Shown: piece after piece, positions 10,220-22,519 of the stretch | Position numbering within the stretch: the stretch's first letter is position 1 | How the letters are laid out: each line of letters begins with the position of its first letter | DNA from: Triticum aestivum | Taxonomy: Eukaryota > Streptophyta > Magnoliopsida > Poales > Poaceae | Length of the DNA: 64,000 nt | Direction: 5' to 3' | Assembly: GCF_018294505.1 (NCBI RefSeq) | Contig: NC_057802.1 | Location: forward strand, 316,790,921-316,854,920 | Notes under the pieces: generated by a model | Database searches by the model: none | What the model was told of the DNA's origin: nothing | Seen by the model: the letters and a program-made list of their open reading frames with translations, nothing else | Program-made: the position numbers and the translations under genes

Positions 10220-11409
10220 TGATTGCTCGTATCCGCGTCGGTATTTTCCCAAAGAGGAAGGGATGATGCAGTACAGCTACGATAGGTATTTCCCTCAGTT
10301 ATGAAACAAAGGTTATAGAACCAGTAGGAGAACCAAGCAACACTATGTAAACGGTACCTGCACACAAAGAACAAAACCTTGCAACCCAACGCGTAAGAGG
10401 GGTTGTTAATCCCTCCCCGGTAAAAAGATAGATTAAATAGTATGAGTTTGGATAAATAGATCTGAATAAAACACGGAATAAATTATGCAAATAAAAAGTG
10501 CAGCAAGGTATTTTTGGGTTTTTGGAATAATAGATCTGAGAACAAAAGCGATGAAAAATAGATCGAAAAGCAATATGATAAAAGATAGAACCGGGGGCCG
10601 TAGATTTCACTAGTGGCTTCTCTTGAGAAAATAGCATACGGTGGGTAAGCAAATTACTGTTGGGCAATTGATAAAAGATCAAATAATAATGACGATATCC
10701 AGGCAATGATCATTATATAGGCATCATTTCCAAGATTAGTAGACCGAAATGATTCTACATCTACTACTATTACTCCACAACCAACCGCTATCCAGCATGC
10801 ATCTAGTGTATTAAGTTCATGGAGAAATGGAGTAATGCAATAAGAACGATGACATGATGTAGACAAGATCTATTCATGTAGGAATAGACCCCATCTTATT
10901 GTCCTTAATAGCAAAGATACATGCGTGCCTCGCTACCCCTTATGTCACTGGATGAGGAGATCAAACCCATCACAAAGCACCTCTTCCCATGGCAAGAAAA
11001 ATCAATCTAGTTGGCCTACTAAACCAAAGATTTGAAGAAGAAATACGAAGCTATAACTAATCATGCATATAAGATATGAAAGAAAACCCAAATAACTTTC
11101 ATGGATAGAAACTGATCATAAACTCGATCTTCATCGGATCCCAGGAGACCATTGTATCGAGAATCAAAGAGAGAGAGAGAAAGCCATCTAGTTACTTCCT
11201 ACGGACTTATAGGTCTATGGTGGACTACTCACGCATAATAGGAGAGGCACCAATGAGGATGATGAACCCCTCCGTGATGGTGTAGATTGGATCTCTTGGT
11301 TCTGGAACTTGCCGTGGCTGGAATTGTGTTTCGTCTGCTCCCCTAGGGTTTCTAGAATTTCTGAGGATTTATAGAGCGAAGAGGCGGTGGAGGAGACCCC
11401 CGTGGGCCC
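10220..11409 (-). repeat. Element B 5' LTR, downstream part
   Basis: This is the R/U5 side of the LTR, read on the minus strand, beginning TGATTGCTCG on the + strand. It stops abruptly where element C begins. The missing ~330 bp lies at 48452-48781. Confidence 0.88.
11405..11409. repeat. TSD of element C, left copy (GGCCC)
   Basis: GGCCC precedes the first base of element C and recurs at 48447-48451 after its end, 37 kb away. This shows that everything between is one insertion plus later nested insertions. Confidence 0.92.
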
Positions 11410-12935
11410 TCATACGTCTCCAACGTATCTATAATTTTTTATTGTTCCATGCTATTATATTATCTATTTTGGATGTTTTATATGCATTAATATGCTATTT
11501 TATATTATTTTTGGGACTAACTTATTAACCCTGAGCCCAGTGCCAGTTTCTGTCTTTCCTTGTTTTTGACTTTTACATAAAAGGAATATTAAACGAAGTC
11601 CAAACGGAATAAAACTTTACGATGATTTTTCCTGAATCAGAAGACACCTACGTGACTTGGAGAGAGGGCCAGAAGAGTCCTGAGGAGGCCACAAGCCTCT
11701 AGGGCACGCCCCGGGGGGGCAGGCTTGTGGGCCCCTCGAGGGTCCTCTAACCCTAGCTCCGCCTCTATAAATTCTCAAATATTCACCAAACATCAGAAGC
11801 GTCCACAAAAATACTCCTCTGCCGCCGCAAGCTTCTGTCCTCGTGAGATCCCATCTTGGGGCTTTTTCCAGCGATCTGTCGGAGGGGGATTGGATCACAT
11901 AGGGCCTCTACATCAACCTTGCTGCCCTTCCGATGATGCGTGAGTAGTTTACCACAGACCTACGAGTACAATGTTACCCTTGATGTTCTTGGAGATCTAT
12001 TTGATGTAATCTTCTTTTGTGGTGGGTTTGTTGAGATCGATGAATTGTGGATTTATGATCAGATTATCTATGAATATTATTTGAGTCTTTTTTGAACTCT
12101 TTTATGCATGATTAAGATATCTCTGTATTTCTATTCGAACTATCGGTTTGGTTTGGCCAACTAGATTGGTTTTTCTTGCAATGGGAGTGGTGCTTAGTTT
12201 TGGGTTCAATCTTGTGGTGTCCTCACCCAGTGACAGAAGGGGTAGCGAGGCATGTATTGTATTGTTGCCATCAAGGATAAAATAGATGGGTTTTACATCA
12301 TATTGCTTGAGTTTATCCCTCTACATCATGTCATCTTACTTAAGGCGTTACTCCGTTCTTATGAACTTAATACTCTAGATGCATGCCGGATAGCGATTGA
12401 TGTGTGGAGTAATAGTAGTAGATGCAGGCAGGAGTCGGTCTACTTGTCACAGACGTGATGCCTATATTCATGATCATTGCCTTGGATATCGTCATAATTA
12501 TGCGCTTTTCTATCAATTGCTCAACAGTAATTTGTTTACCCACCGTATGCTATTTTCAAGAGAGAAGCCGCTAGTGAAACCTATGGCCCCCAGATCTATT
12601 TTCCATCATATATTTGCAGATCTGTAAACCAAAAAACCCAAATATACCTTGCTGCAATTTATTTATATTTACTTTAGTTTGCTCTTTTATTTATCTTTTA
12701 TACCTATCTCTATTAGATCTCACTCTTGTTCGTGGCCGTGAAGGGATTGACAACCTCTTTTTCTCGCTGTGTGCAAGTGTTTGTTAGTTTGTGTAGGTGC
12801 ATATATTGGGGACTTGCTTGTGCCTCCTACTGGATTGATACCTTGGTTCTTAAGTAAGGGAAATACTTGTCTCTACTTTGCTGCATCACCCTTTCCTCTT
12901 CAAGGAAAAAATCAACGCAAGCTCAAGAAGTAGCA
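11410..12935 (+). repeat. Element C 5' LTR
   Basis: The LTR is 1,526 bp, starts TCATACGTCTCC (terminal TG mutated) and ends AAGAAGTAGCA. A TATA box (TATAAATT) is at 11766-11773 and is kept in the 3' LTR at 47233-47240. Confidence 0.9.
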
Positions 12936-12946
12936 GGAAGAATTTC

Positions 12947-12964
12947 TAGCGCTGTTGCCGGGGA
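12947..12964 (+). other. Variant primer-binding site of element C
   Basis: TAGCGCTGTTGCCGGGGA carries the same two differences from the tRNA-Asp complement as site 1 of element A. It is the only such site visible in C. Confidence 0.7.
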
Positions 12965-13170
12965 GGTTCTACATCAAGCCTACCAAGTACCCATCATATA
13001 CTCTCATCTCTTGCACTTACATTATTTTCCATTTTCCTCTCGTTTTCGTCTCCCCCACTTCTAAAACATTTTCAGAAAAACACAAAAATATTTGCCTTTT
13101 TTTGCCCTTCTTTCGTTCGTCTTTTTGTTTTCTTTCCATTTTCTTGTGTGCTAGATCGCTTGTTTGGCTA

Positions 13171-13987
13171 TCATAGCTAGTCCTTCTACCATTATTAGTA
13201 CCCCTGAAAGTTAGGTTCTCAATTTTAAATAAAGGGAGGGAGAAAATTTAAAAGATGCTTGGTACAGAATTTGCAATGCTCAAAATAGATCTACTCGTAA
13301 GCAATCTACTACTGTTCTACTCCGTAATTTTTATGTGGGTGTTACTAATTGGTACAGATAAGTGCTAGATACCATTACTGGGGGTAATTTCTTGGGTAGC
13401 CATACTTTGTATGCTTACAATGCTATGATAGATTTGGTAGGATCACCACCACTCATGGTTAATGAAACAATTTTAACTTTGGAACATGTGATGCGAAGGC
13501 TTGATATTGTTGAGAATAAGATTTCTACCGTTGAGCTTATTGAAAATTTGGATAAAAAGATTCATAATCACATTACTCAAATTGGATCAAAGGTGGGAAT
13601 TACTTTAAAGAAACTAAAGGAAAAGGAACCTATAGTTAATGAGAAAATAGATCAAGGTTCTTCTAGAATTGATAAATTAGAAGATATTATTACCAACTTG
13701 GGTTCTGCTTTTGCCGCTGTTAAAACTACACCGAATTTCCCCCTACTAAAGCTACTAAGTTTATTTATGTTCCTAGAAATAAAGGTGAATCGTCTAGTAA
13801 AGGAAACGAAGACCTTAAGATGAAAAGTATTTTTCCTAGCCTTGTCAATATCATTAAAGAACCAATTGCTACAAGCGGATTTGTTGATTTCCTACCTAGG
13901 GGTGTGATTATCAATAAACCTAAAGAATCTCCTAGTGGTTTTAAACATGCAATTGAAGAATTGAATACCAAAGATGACAATACCTAG
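13171..13987 (+). pseudogene. Degenerate Athila-like gag fragment of element C
   Basis: The region is homologous to the gag-like frame at 2412-3143. The start codon has been lost (ATAG near 13173), and early stops follow near 13212, 13233 and 13360. A frame open from 13362 to 13823 keeps ITGGNFL and the Lys/Glu-rich coiled-coil-like section. A frame change near 13750-13800 leads to the final stop at 13985-13987. It cannot encode a working Gag. The downstream region to the Angela insertion is non-coding. Confidence 0.7.
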
Positions 13988-15608
13988 ATCTATGTTTTAT
14001 GCCTAGCTAGGCGCGTTAAACAATAGTGCTTATTGGGAGGCAACCCAATTTTTTTTATTTTTTGTTTTTGGTTCTTTTTTTCAATAAATACACATTATTA
14101 CCTCTGTAGTAATTGTGTTTTGGTGTTTTAATTAGTGTTTGAGCCAAGTAAGACCTTTGGGATGGTCTATGGTGATAGTTGATTTGATCTTGCTGAAAAA
14201 CAAAAACTTTTGCGCTCAATGCCAGAATTTTAGAAAATCACAGAAACGTGCTTTTGATCTGATTTTTACACAAGATTTATATACAAATTGCCCAGGTTGT
14301 CCTAATTTTTCAGAATCTTTGGAGTTACAGAAGTATACGATTTCCATATTACTACAGACTGTTCTATTTTTGACATATTCTGTTTTCTATGTGTTGTTTG
14401 CTTATTTTGATGAATCTATGGGTAGTATCGGGGGGTAAGAACCATGGACAAGTTTGAATACAGTAGATATATAACACCAATATAAATTTAGAATGAGTTC
14501 GCAACAGTACCTAAAGTGGTGATTTATTTTTATTATACTAACGGATCTTACGAGTTTTCTGTTGAGATTTGAGTTGTGAAGTTTTCAAGTTTTGGGTAAA
14601 GTTTTGATGGACAACGGAATAAGGAGTGGCAAGAGCCTAAGCTTGGGGATGCCCAAGGAACCCCAAGGTAATATTCAAGGAAAACCAAGCATCTAAGCTT
14701 GGGGATGCCCCGTATGGCATCCCCTCTTTTGTTTTCAATCCATCGGTAAATTTACTTGAGGCTATATTTTTATTACCACATGATATGTGTTTTGCTTGGA
14801 GCGTCTTATATGATATGAGTCTTTGCTTTTTAGTTTGCCACAATCATCCTTGTTGTACACACGTTTTGAGAGGGACACGCATTAATCGTGAATTTATTAG
14901 AATAGTCTATGTGCTTCACTTATATCTTTTGAGCTAGGCAGTTTGCTCTAGTGCTTCACTTATATCTTTTTTGAGCGTGGCGGTGGCTTTATTTTATAGA
15001 AATTGGTGAACTCTCATGCTTCACTTATATTATTTTGAGAGTCTTAAACAGCATGGTAATTTGCTTAGGTTATGAATTTAGTCCTAATATGATGGGCATC
15101 CAAGAGGGATATAATAAAAACTTTCATATAAAGAGCATTGAATATATGAGAAGTTTGATTCCTTGCATTTGTTTTGAGATATAAAGATGGTGATATTACA
15201 GTCATGCTAGTGAGTAATTGTGGATTGGTAGAAATACTTGTGTTAAAGTTTGTGATTCCCCTTGCATGCACGTATGGTGAACTATTATGTGATGAAGTCG
15301 GAGCATGATTTATTTTTTGATTGTCTTCCTTATGAGTGGAGGTCGGGGACGAGCGATGGTCTTTTCCTACCAATCTACCCCCCTAGGAGCATGCCTATAG
15401 TACTTTGTTTCGATGGCTAATACATTTTTGAAAATAAGTATGTGAGTTCTTTATGACTAATGTTTAGTCCATGGATTATACGCACTCTCATCCTTCCACC
15501 ATTGCTAGCCTCTCTAGTACCGCGCAACTTTCGCCGGTGCATCAAACCCACCATATACCTTTCCTCAAAACAGCCACTATACCTACATATTATGGCATTT
15601 CCATAGCC
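13988..15608 (+). other. Element C non-coding internal domain with hairpins
   Basis: The region has polypurine-tract-like copies at 14638-14653 and 14694-14709. The second starts a perfect 9-bp hairpin (14701-14709 with 14716-14724, 6-nt loop). Stem-loops with the TGCTTCACTTATAT loop follow near 14905-14934, 14944-14976 (GCTC/GAGC) and 15010-15042 (ACTCTCA/TGAGAGT). No gene is visible; ORF 15471-15938 is chance, spanning into the Angela LTR. Confidence 0.65.
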
Positions 15609-15613
15609 ATTCC
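15609..15613. repeat. TSD of Angela copy 1, left (ATTCC)
   Basis: ATTCC precedes the LTR start and recurs at 32041-32045. Confidence 0.95.
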
Positions 15614-17345
15614 TGTTGGGGAACGTAGTATTTCAAAAAATTTGCCTACGATCACACAAGATTTATCTAGGAGAAGCATAGCAACGAGCAGGGAGAGTGT
15701 GTCCACGTACCCTCGTAGACCGAAAGCGGAAGCGTTTAGTAACGCGGTTGATGTACTCGAACGTATTCGCGATCCAACCGATCCAAGTAACGAACGCACG
15801 GCACCTCCGCGATTTGCACATGTTCAGCTCGATGACGTCCCTCGAACTCTTGATCTAGTTGAGGCCGAGGGAGAGTTTCGTCAGCACAACGGCGTGGTGA
15901 CGGTGATGATGAAGTTACCGATGCAGGGCTTCGCCTAAGCACTACGACAATATGACCAAGGTGGAAAACTGTGGAGGGGGGCACTGCACACGGCTAAAGA
16001 TCAACTTGTGTGTCTATGGGGTGCCCCCCTCACCCGTATATAAAGGAGGGGAGGAGGAGGCTGGCCGGCCCTAAGGGGCGCGCCCAAGGGGGGGAATCCT
16101 ACTCCAAGTAGGAATCGCCCCCCCTTCCTAGTCCAAGTAGGAGAAGAAGGAAGGAGAGGGAGAGGGAGAGGGAGAGGGAAAGAGGGGCCGCGCCCCCCTC
16201 TCCTAGTCCTATTCGGATTCCCCTTGGGGGGGCGCGCCACCTCCTGGCTGCTGCCCTCTCTCTCCCCTAAGGCCAACTAAGGCCCATTACTTCCCCGGGG
16301 GGTTCCGGTAACCCCTCCGGCACTCCGGTTTTATCCGAAACTATCCGGAACACTTCCGTTGTCCGAATAACATGGTCCAATATATCAATCTTTATGTCTC
16401 GACCATTTCGAGACTCCTCGTCATGTTCGTGATCTCATCCAGGACTCCGCACAACCTTCGGTACATCAAATCACATAACTCATAATATAAATCGTCATCA
16501 AACGTTAAGCGTGCGGACCCTACGGGTTCGAGAACTATGTAGACATGACCGAGACACATCTCCGGTAAATAACCAATAGCGGAACCTGGATGCTCATATT
16601 GGCTCCTACATATTCTACGAAGATCTTTATCGGTCAAACTGCATAACAACATACGTTGTTCCCTTTCTCATCGGTATGTTACTTCCCCGAGATTCGATCG
16701 TCGGTATCATCATACCTAGTTCAATCTCGTTACCGGCAAGTCTCTTTACTCATTCCGTAATGCATCATCCCGCAACTAACTCATTAGTCACATTGCTTGC
16801 AAGGCTTATAGTGATGTGCATTACCGAGAGGGCCCAGAGATACCTCTCCGACAATCGGAGTGACAAATCCTAATCTCGATCTATGCCAACTCAACAAACA
16901 CCATCGGAGACACCTGTAGAGCATCTTTATAATCACCCAGTTGCGCTGTGACGTTTGATAGCACACTAAGTGTTCCTTCGGTATTCGGGAGTTGCATAAT
17001 CTCATAGTCAGAGGAACATGTATAAGTCATGAAGAAAGCAATAGCAATAAACTAAACGATCATAGTGCTAAGCTAACGGATGGGTCTTGTCCATCACATC
17101 ATTCTCTACTGATGTGATCCCGTTCAACAAATGACAACACATGTCTATGGCTAGGAAACTTAACCATCTTTGATTAACGAGCTAGTCTAGAAGAGGCATA
17201 CTAGGGACACTATGTTTGTCTATGTATTCACACATGTACTAAGTTTCCGGTTAATACAATTCTAGCATGAATAATAAACATTTATCATGATACAAGGAAA
17301 TATAAATAACAACTTTATTATTGCCTCTAGGGCATATTTCCTTCA
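15614..17345 (-). repeat. Angela copy 1, 3' LTR
   Basis: The LTR is 1,732 bp and reads TGTTGGGGAACG to TTTCCTTCA on the + strand. It has a TATA motif at 16037-16044 and four GAGAGG units at 16154-16177; the sister LTR has three. Confidence 0.93.
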
Positions 17346-17360
17346 GTCTCCCACTTGCAC
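17346..17360 (-). other. Polypurine tract of Angela copy 1
   Basis: On the minus strand GTGCAAGTGGGAGAC directly precedes the 3' LTR. It fits a Copia plus-strand primer. Confidence 0.7.
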
Positions 17361-17378
17361 TAGAGTCAATAATCTAGA

Positions 17379-19101
17379 TTACATAGTAATGATTCTAACA
17401 CCCATGGAGTCTTGGTGCTGATCATGTTTTGCTCGTAAGAGAGGCTTAGTCAACGGGTCTGCAACATTCAGATCCGTATGTATCTTGCAAATCTCTATGT
17501 CTCCCTCCTTGACTTGATCGCAGATGGAATTGAAGCGTCTCTTGATGTGCATGGTTCTCTTGTGAAATCTGGATTCCTTTGCCAAGGCAATTGCACCAGT
17601 ATTGTCACAAAAAAATTCATTGGACCCGATGCACTAGGTATGACCCCTAGATCGGATATGAACTCCTTCATCCAGACTCCTTCATTTGCTACTTCCGAAG
17701 CAGCTATGTACTCCGCTTCACACGTAGATCCCGCCACGATGCTCTGCTTTGTAACTACACCAAATTACAGCTCCTCCATTCAATATAAATACGTATCCAG
17801 TTTGTGACTTAGAGTCATCCGGATCTGTGTCAAAGCTTGCATCGACGTAACCATTTACGATGAGCTCTTTGTCACCTCCATAAACGAGAAACATATCCTT
17901 AGTCCTTTTCAGGTATTTCAGGATGTTCTTGACCGCTGTCCAGTGATCCACTCCTGGATTACTTTGGTACCTCCCTACTAAAGTAATAGCAAGGCACACA
18001 TCAGGTCTGGTACACAACATTACATACATGATATAACCTATGGCTGAAGCATAGGGAATGACTTGCATTTTCTCTCTATCTTCTGCAGTGGTCGGGCATT
18101 GAGTCTGACTCAACTTCACACCTTGTAACACAGGCAAGAACCCTTTTTTTGCTTGATCCATTTTGAACTTCTTCAAAATTTTATCAAGGTATGTGCTTTG
18201 TGAAAGTCCAATTAAGCGTCTTGATCTATTTCTATAGATATTGATGCCCAATATATAAGCAGCTTCACCGAGGTCTTTCATTGAAAAATTCTTATTCAAG
18301 TATCCTTTTATGCTATCCGGAAATTCAGTATCATTTCTGATCAACAATACGTCATCCACATATAATATCAAAAATGCTACAGAGCTCCCACTCACTTTCT
18401 TGTAATTACAGGCTTCTCCAAAAGTCTGTAGCCATATGCTTTGATCACACTATCAAAGCGTGTATTCCAACTCCGAGATGCTTGCAGCAGTCCATAAATG
18501 GATCGCTGGAGCTTGCACACTTTGTTAGCACCTTTTGGATCGACAAAACCTTCTGGTTGCATCATATACAACTCTTCTTTAAGATATCCATTAAGGAATG
18601 CAGTTTTGACATCCATTTTCCAAATGTCATAATCATAAAATGTGGCAATTGCTAACATGATTCGGACGGACTTAAGCATCGCTACGGGTGAGAAGGTCTC
18701 ATCGTAGTCAACTACTGGAACTTGTCAAAAACCTTTCGCAACAAGTCGAGCTTTCTAGACAGTAACATTACCGTCAGCGTCAGTCTTCTTCTTGAAGTCC
18801 ATTTATTCTCTATGGCTTGCCTATCATCGGGCAAGTCAACCAAAGTGCACACTTTGTTCTCATACATGGATCCCATCTCAGATTTCATGGCCTCAAGCCA
18901 TTTCGCAGAATCTGAGCTCATCATCGCTTCCTCATAGTTCATAGGTTCGTCATTCTCAAGTAACATGACTTCTAGAACAGGATTACCGTGCCACTCTGCT
19001 GCGGATCTTACTCTAGTTGACCTACGAGGTTCGATAGTAACTTGATCAGAAGTTTCATGATCATCATCATTAGCTTCCTCACTAATTGGTGTAGGAATCA
19101 C
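17379..19101 (-). pseudogene. Copia RT and RNase H of Angela copy 1, frameshifted
   Basis: In minus-strand order: 19101-18712 holds the integrase-RT linker and RT start; 18679-18392 holds the RT core (TAFLNGYLKEELYMMQPEGF, then YGLLQASRSW); 18395-17718 holds the catalytic YVDD (ILYVDDVLLI) and the thumb; 17737-17379 holds RNase H (CEAEYIAASE) and the C-terminus. These pieces lie in different frames, so several indels separate them. In a working element this enzyme copies genomic RNA into DNA inside the particle. Compared with 36278-37423 in copy 2, where the same section is one open frame, the breaks here are clear. Confidence 0.88.
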
Positions 19102-19224
19102 TGGAACTGATTTATGTGAGGAACTACTTTCAATAAGGGAGCAGGTACTATTACCTTATCAAGTTCTACTTTCCTCCCACTCACTTCTTTCGAGAGAAAC
19201 TCCTTCTCTAGAAAGTATCAATTC

Positions 19225-20106
19225 TTAGCAACGAATATCTTGCCTTCGGATGTGATAGAAGGTGTACCCAACAGTCTCCTTTGGGTATCCTATGAAGACA
19301 CATTTCACCGATTTGGGTTCGAGCTTATCAGGTTGAAGTTCTTTCACATAAGCATCGCAGCCCCAAACTTTAATAAATGATAACTTGGGTTTCTTGCCAA
19401 ACCACAGTTCATATGGTGTCATCTCAACGGATTTAGATGGTGCCCTATTTAACGTGAATGCAGCCGTCTCTAAAGGATAACCCCAAAACGATAGCGGTAA
19501 ATCAGTAAGAGACATCATAGATCGCACCATACCTAATAAAGTACGATTACGACATTCGGACACACCATTACGCTGTGGTGTTCCGGGTGGCGTGAGTTGC
19601 GAAACTATTCCGCATTGTTTCAAATGAAGACCAAACACGTAACTCAAATATTCACCTCCACGATCAGATCGTAGAAATTTTATTTTCTTGTTACGATGAT
19701 TTTCCACTTCACTCTGAAATTCTTTGAACTTTTCAAATGTTTCAGACTTATGTTTCATCAAGTAGATATACCCATATCGGCTCAAATCATCTGTGAAGGT
19801 CAAAAAATAACGATACCCGCCGCGAGCATCAACACTCATCGGACCGCATACATCAGTATGTATTATTTCTAGTAAGTCTGTTGCTCGCTCCATTGTTCCG
19901 GAGAACGGAGTCTTAGTCAGCTTGCCTATGAGGCATGGTTCGCAAGCATCAAGTGATTCATAATCAAGTGATTCCAAAAGCCCATCAGCATGGAGTTTCT
20001 TCATGCGCTTTACACCAATATGACCTAAATGGTTGTGCCACAAATAAGTTGCACTATCATTATTACTTATATCTTTTGGCTTCAATACTATGAATATGTG
20101 TATCAC
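19225..20106 (-). pseudogene. Copia integrase of Angela copy 1
   Basis: A 293-codon open frame covers the HHCC zinc-binding region (HNHLGHIGVK, then CEPCLIGK), the catalytic core (HTDVCGPM, RSDRGGEY) and the glutamate region (PQRNGVSECRNRTL). D, D and E positions look intact. The family inserts cDNA into host DNA. The frame differs from that of the upstream protease region and ends at 19225 in the linker to RT. The GAG-PR side is broken too, so it is only an open fragment of a dead polyprotein. Confidence 0.88.
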
Positions 20107-20269
20107 TACTATCGAGATTCAACAAAAATAGATCACTCATTAAGGGTGCATGACCATAAAAGATATTACTCATATAAATAGAACAACCATTATTCTCTGA
20201 TTTAAATGAATAGCCGTCTCGCATCAAACAAGATCCAGATATAATGTTCATGCTTAACGCTGGCACAAA

Positions 20270-21347
20270 TTATAAATTATTCAGGTCTAAAACTAATCCC
20301 GAAGGTAGATGTAGAGGTAGCGTGACGACGGCGATCACATCGACTTTGGAACCATTTCCCACGCGCATAGTCACCTCGTCCTTAGCAAATGTTCGCTTAA
20401 TCCATAGACCCTGTTTCGAGTTGGAAACGTGAGCAACAGAACCAGTATCAAATACCCAGGCGCTACTACGAGCATTAGTAAGGTACACATCAATAACATG
20501 TATATCAAATATACCTTTCACTTTGCCATCCTTCTTATCCGCCAAATACTTGGGGCAGTTCGGCTTCCAGTGATCAGTCCCTTTGCAGTAGAATCACTCA
20601 GTCTCAGGCTTAGGTCCAGACTTGGGCTTCTTCACTTGAGAAGCAACTTGCTTGCCGTTCTTCTTGAAGTTCCCTTTCTTCCCTTTGCCCTTTTTCTTGA
20701 AACTAGTGGTCTTGTTAACCATCAACACTTGATGCTCCTTCTTGATTTCTACCTCCGCAGCCTTTACCATTGCGAAGAGCTCGGGAATTGTCTTATCCAT
20801 CCTTGCATATTATAGTTCATCATGAAGCTTTTTTAGCTTGGTGGCAGTGATTGAAGAACTCTGTCAATGAAACTATCAACCGGAAGATTAACTCCCAGCT
20901 AAGTCAAGTGATTGTGGTACCCAGACATTCTGAGTATATATTCACTGACAGAACTATTCTCCTCCATTTTGCAGCTGTAGAACTTATTGGAGACTTCATA
21001 TCTCTCAATCCGGGCATTTGCTTGAAATATTAACTTCAACTCCTGGAACATCTCATATGCTCCATGACGTTCAAAACGTCGTTGAAGTCCCGGTTCTAAG
21101 CCGTAAAGCATGGCAAACTGAACTATCGAGTAGTCATCAACTTTGCTCTGCCAGGCGTTCATAACGTCCGGGGTTGCTCCTGCAGTGGGTCTTGCACCTA
21201 GCGGTGCTTCCAGGACGTAATTCTTCTGTGCAGCAATGAGGATAATCCACAAGTTACGGACCCAGCCGTGTAGTTTCTACCATCATCTTTAAACTTAGCT
21301 TTCTCTAGGAACTCATTAAAATTCAACGGAACAGTAGCACGGGCCAT
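20270..21347 (-). pseudogene. Copia gag and protease of Angela copy 1
   Basis: The start is ATG at 21347 (ATGGCCCG), the same as in copy 2. Gag is readable at 21252-20899 and 20800-20594. The zinc knuckle follows, but the codon for its first Cys is now TGA (near 20598). Protease lies at 20545-20270 with the aspartic motif FDTGS, in AWVFDTGSVAHVSNS. Gag would build the particle and protease would mature it. At least one frameshift separates the two gag parts (near 20830-20900). Confidence 0.85.
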
Positions 21348-22519
21348 TTATCTACAACAACATAGACATGCAAAATACTATCAGGTACTAAGTTCATGAT
21401 AAATTAAAGTTCAATTAATCATATTACTTAAGAACTCCCACTTAGATAGACATCTCTCTAATCATCTAAGTGATCACGTGATCCATATCAACTAAACCAT
21501 GTCTGATCATTACATGAGATGGAGTAGCTTTCAATGGTGAACATCACTATGTTGATCATATCTACTATATGATTCACGCTCGACCTTTCGGTCTTAGTGT
21601 TCCGAGGCCATATCTGCCTATGCTAGGCACGTCAAGTTTAACCCGAGTATTCTGCGTGTGCAAAACTGGCTTGCACCCGTTGTATGTGAACGTAGAGCTT
21701 ATCACACCCGATCATCACATGGTGTCTCAGCACGACGAACTGTCGCAACGGTGCATACTCAGGGAGAACACTTGTACCTTGAAATTTAGTGAGAGATCAT
21801 CTTATAATGCTACCGCCGTACTAAGCAAAATAAGATGCATAAAGGATAAACATCACGTGCAATCAATATAAGTGATATGATATGGCCATCATCATCTTGT
21901 GCCTTTGATCTCCATATCCAAAGCACCGTCATGATCACCACCGTCACCGGCTTGACACCTTGATCTCCATCGAAGCATCGTTGTCGTCTCGCCAACTATT
22001 GCTACTACGACTACCGCTACCGCTTAGTGATAAAGTAAAGCAATTACATGGCGATTGCATTTTATACAATAAAGCGGCAACCATATGGCTCCTGCCAGTT
22101 GCCGATAACTGTTACAAAACATGATCATCTCATACAATAATTTATATATCATCACATCTTGACCATATCACATCACAGCAAGCCCTGCAAAAACAAGTTA
22201 GACGTCCTCTACTTTGTTGTTGCAAGTTTTACGTGGCTGCTACAGGCTTAGCTAACGTTCTTACCTACGCATCAAAACCACAACGATTTTTCTTCAAGTG
22301 TGATGTTTTAACCTTCAACAAGGACCGGGCATAGTCACACTCGATTCAACTAAAGTTGGAGAAACAGACACCCACTAGCCACCTGTGTGCAAAGTACGGC
22401 GGTAGAACCAGTCTCATGAACGCGGTCATGTAATGTCGGTCTGGGCCGCTTCATGCAACAATACCGCCGAATCAAAGTATGACATGCTGGTAAGCAGTAT
22501 GACTATTATCACCCACAAC
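21348..22519 (-). other. Angela copy 1 untranslated leader, gag-proximal part
   Basis: This lies between the gag start and the CRM insertion and matches 43761-44770 of copy 2. It has no convincing gene. In Copia elements such leaders hold packaging and dimerisation signals, but I cannot point to one. Confidence 0.75.

Noticed and set aside
15471..15938. 155-codon ORF with apparent relatives at 30318-30644, 34441-34824 and 44918-45157
   Set aside because: All are the antisense reading of Angela LTRs, and the first also runs from element C into the LTR. They are shadows, not genes.
16001..16276. Pro-rich minus-strand ORF in an Angela LTR
   Set aside because: It is low-complexity leader sequence, with no homologous start or stop in the sister copies.
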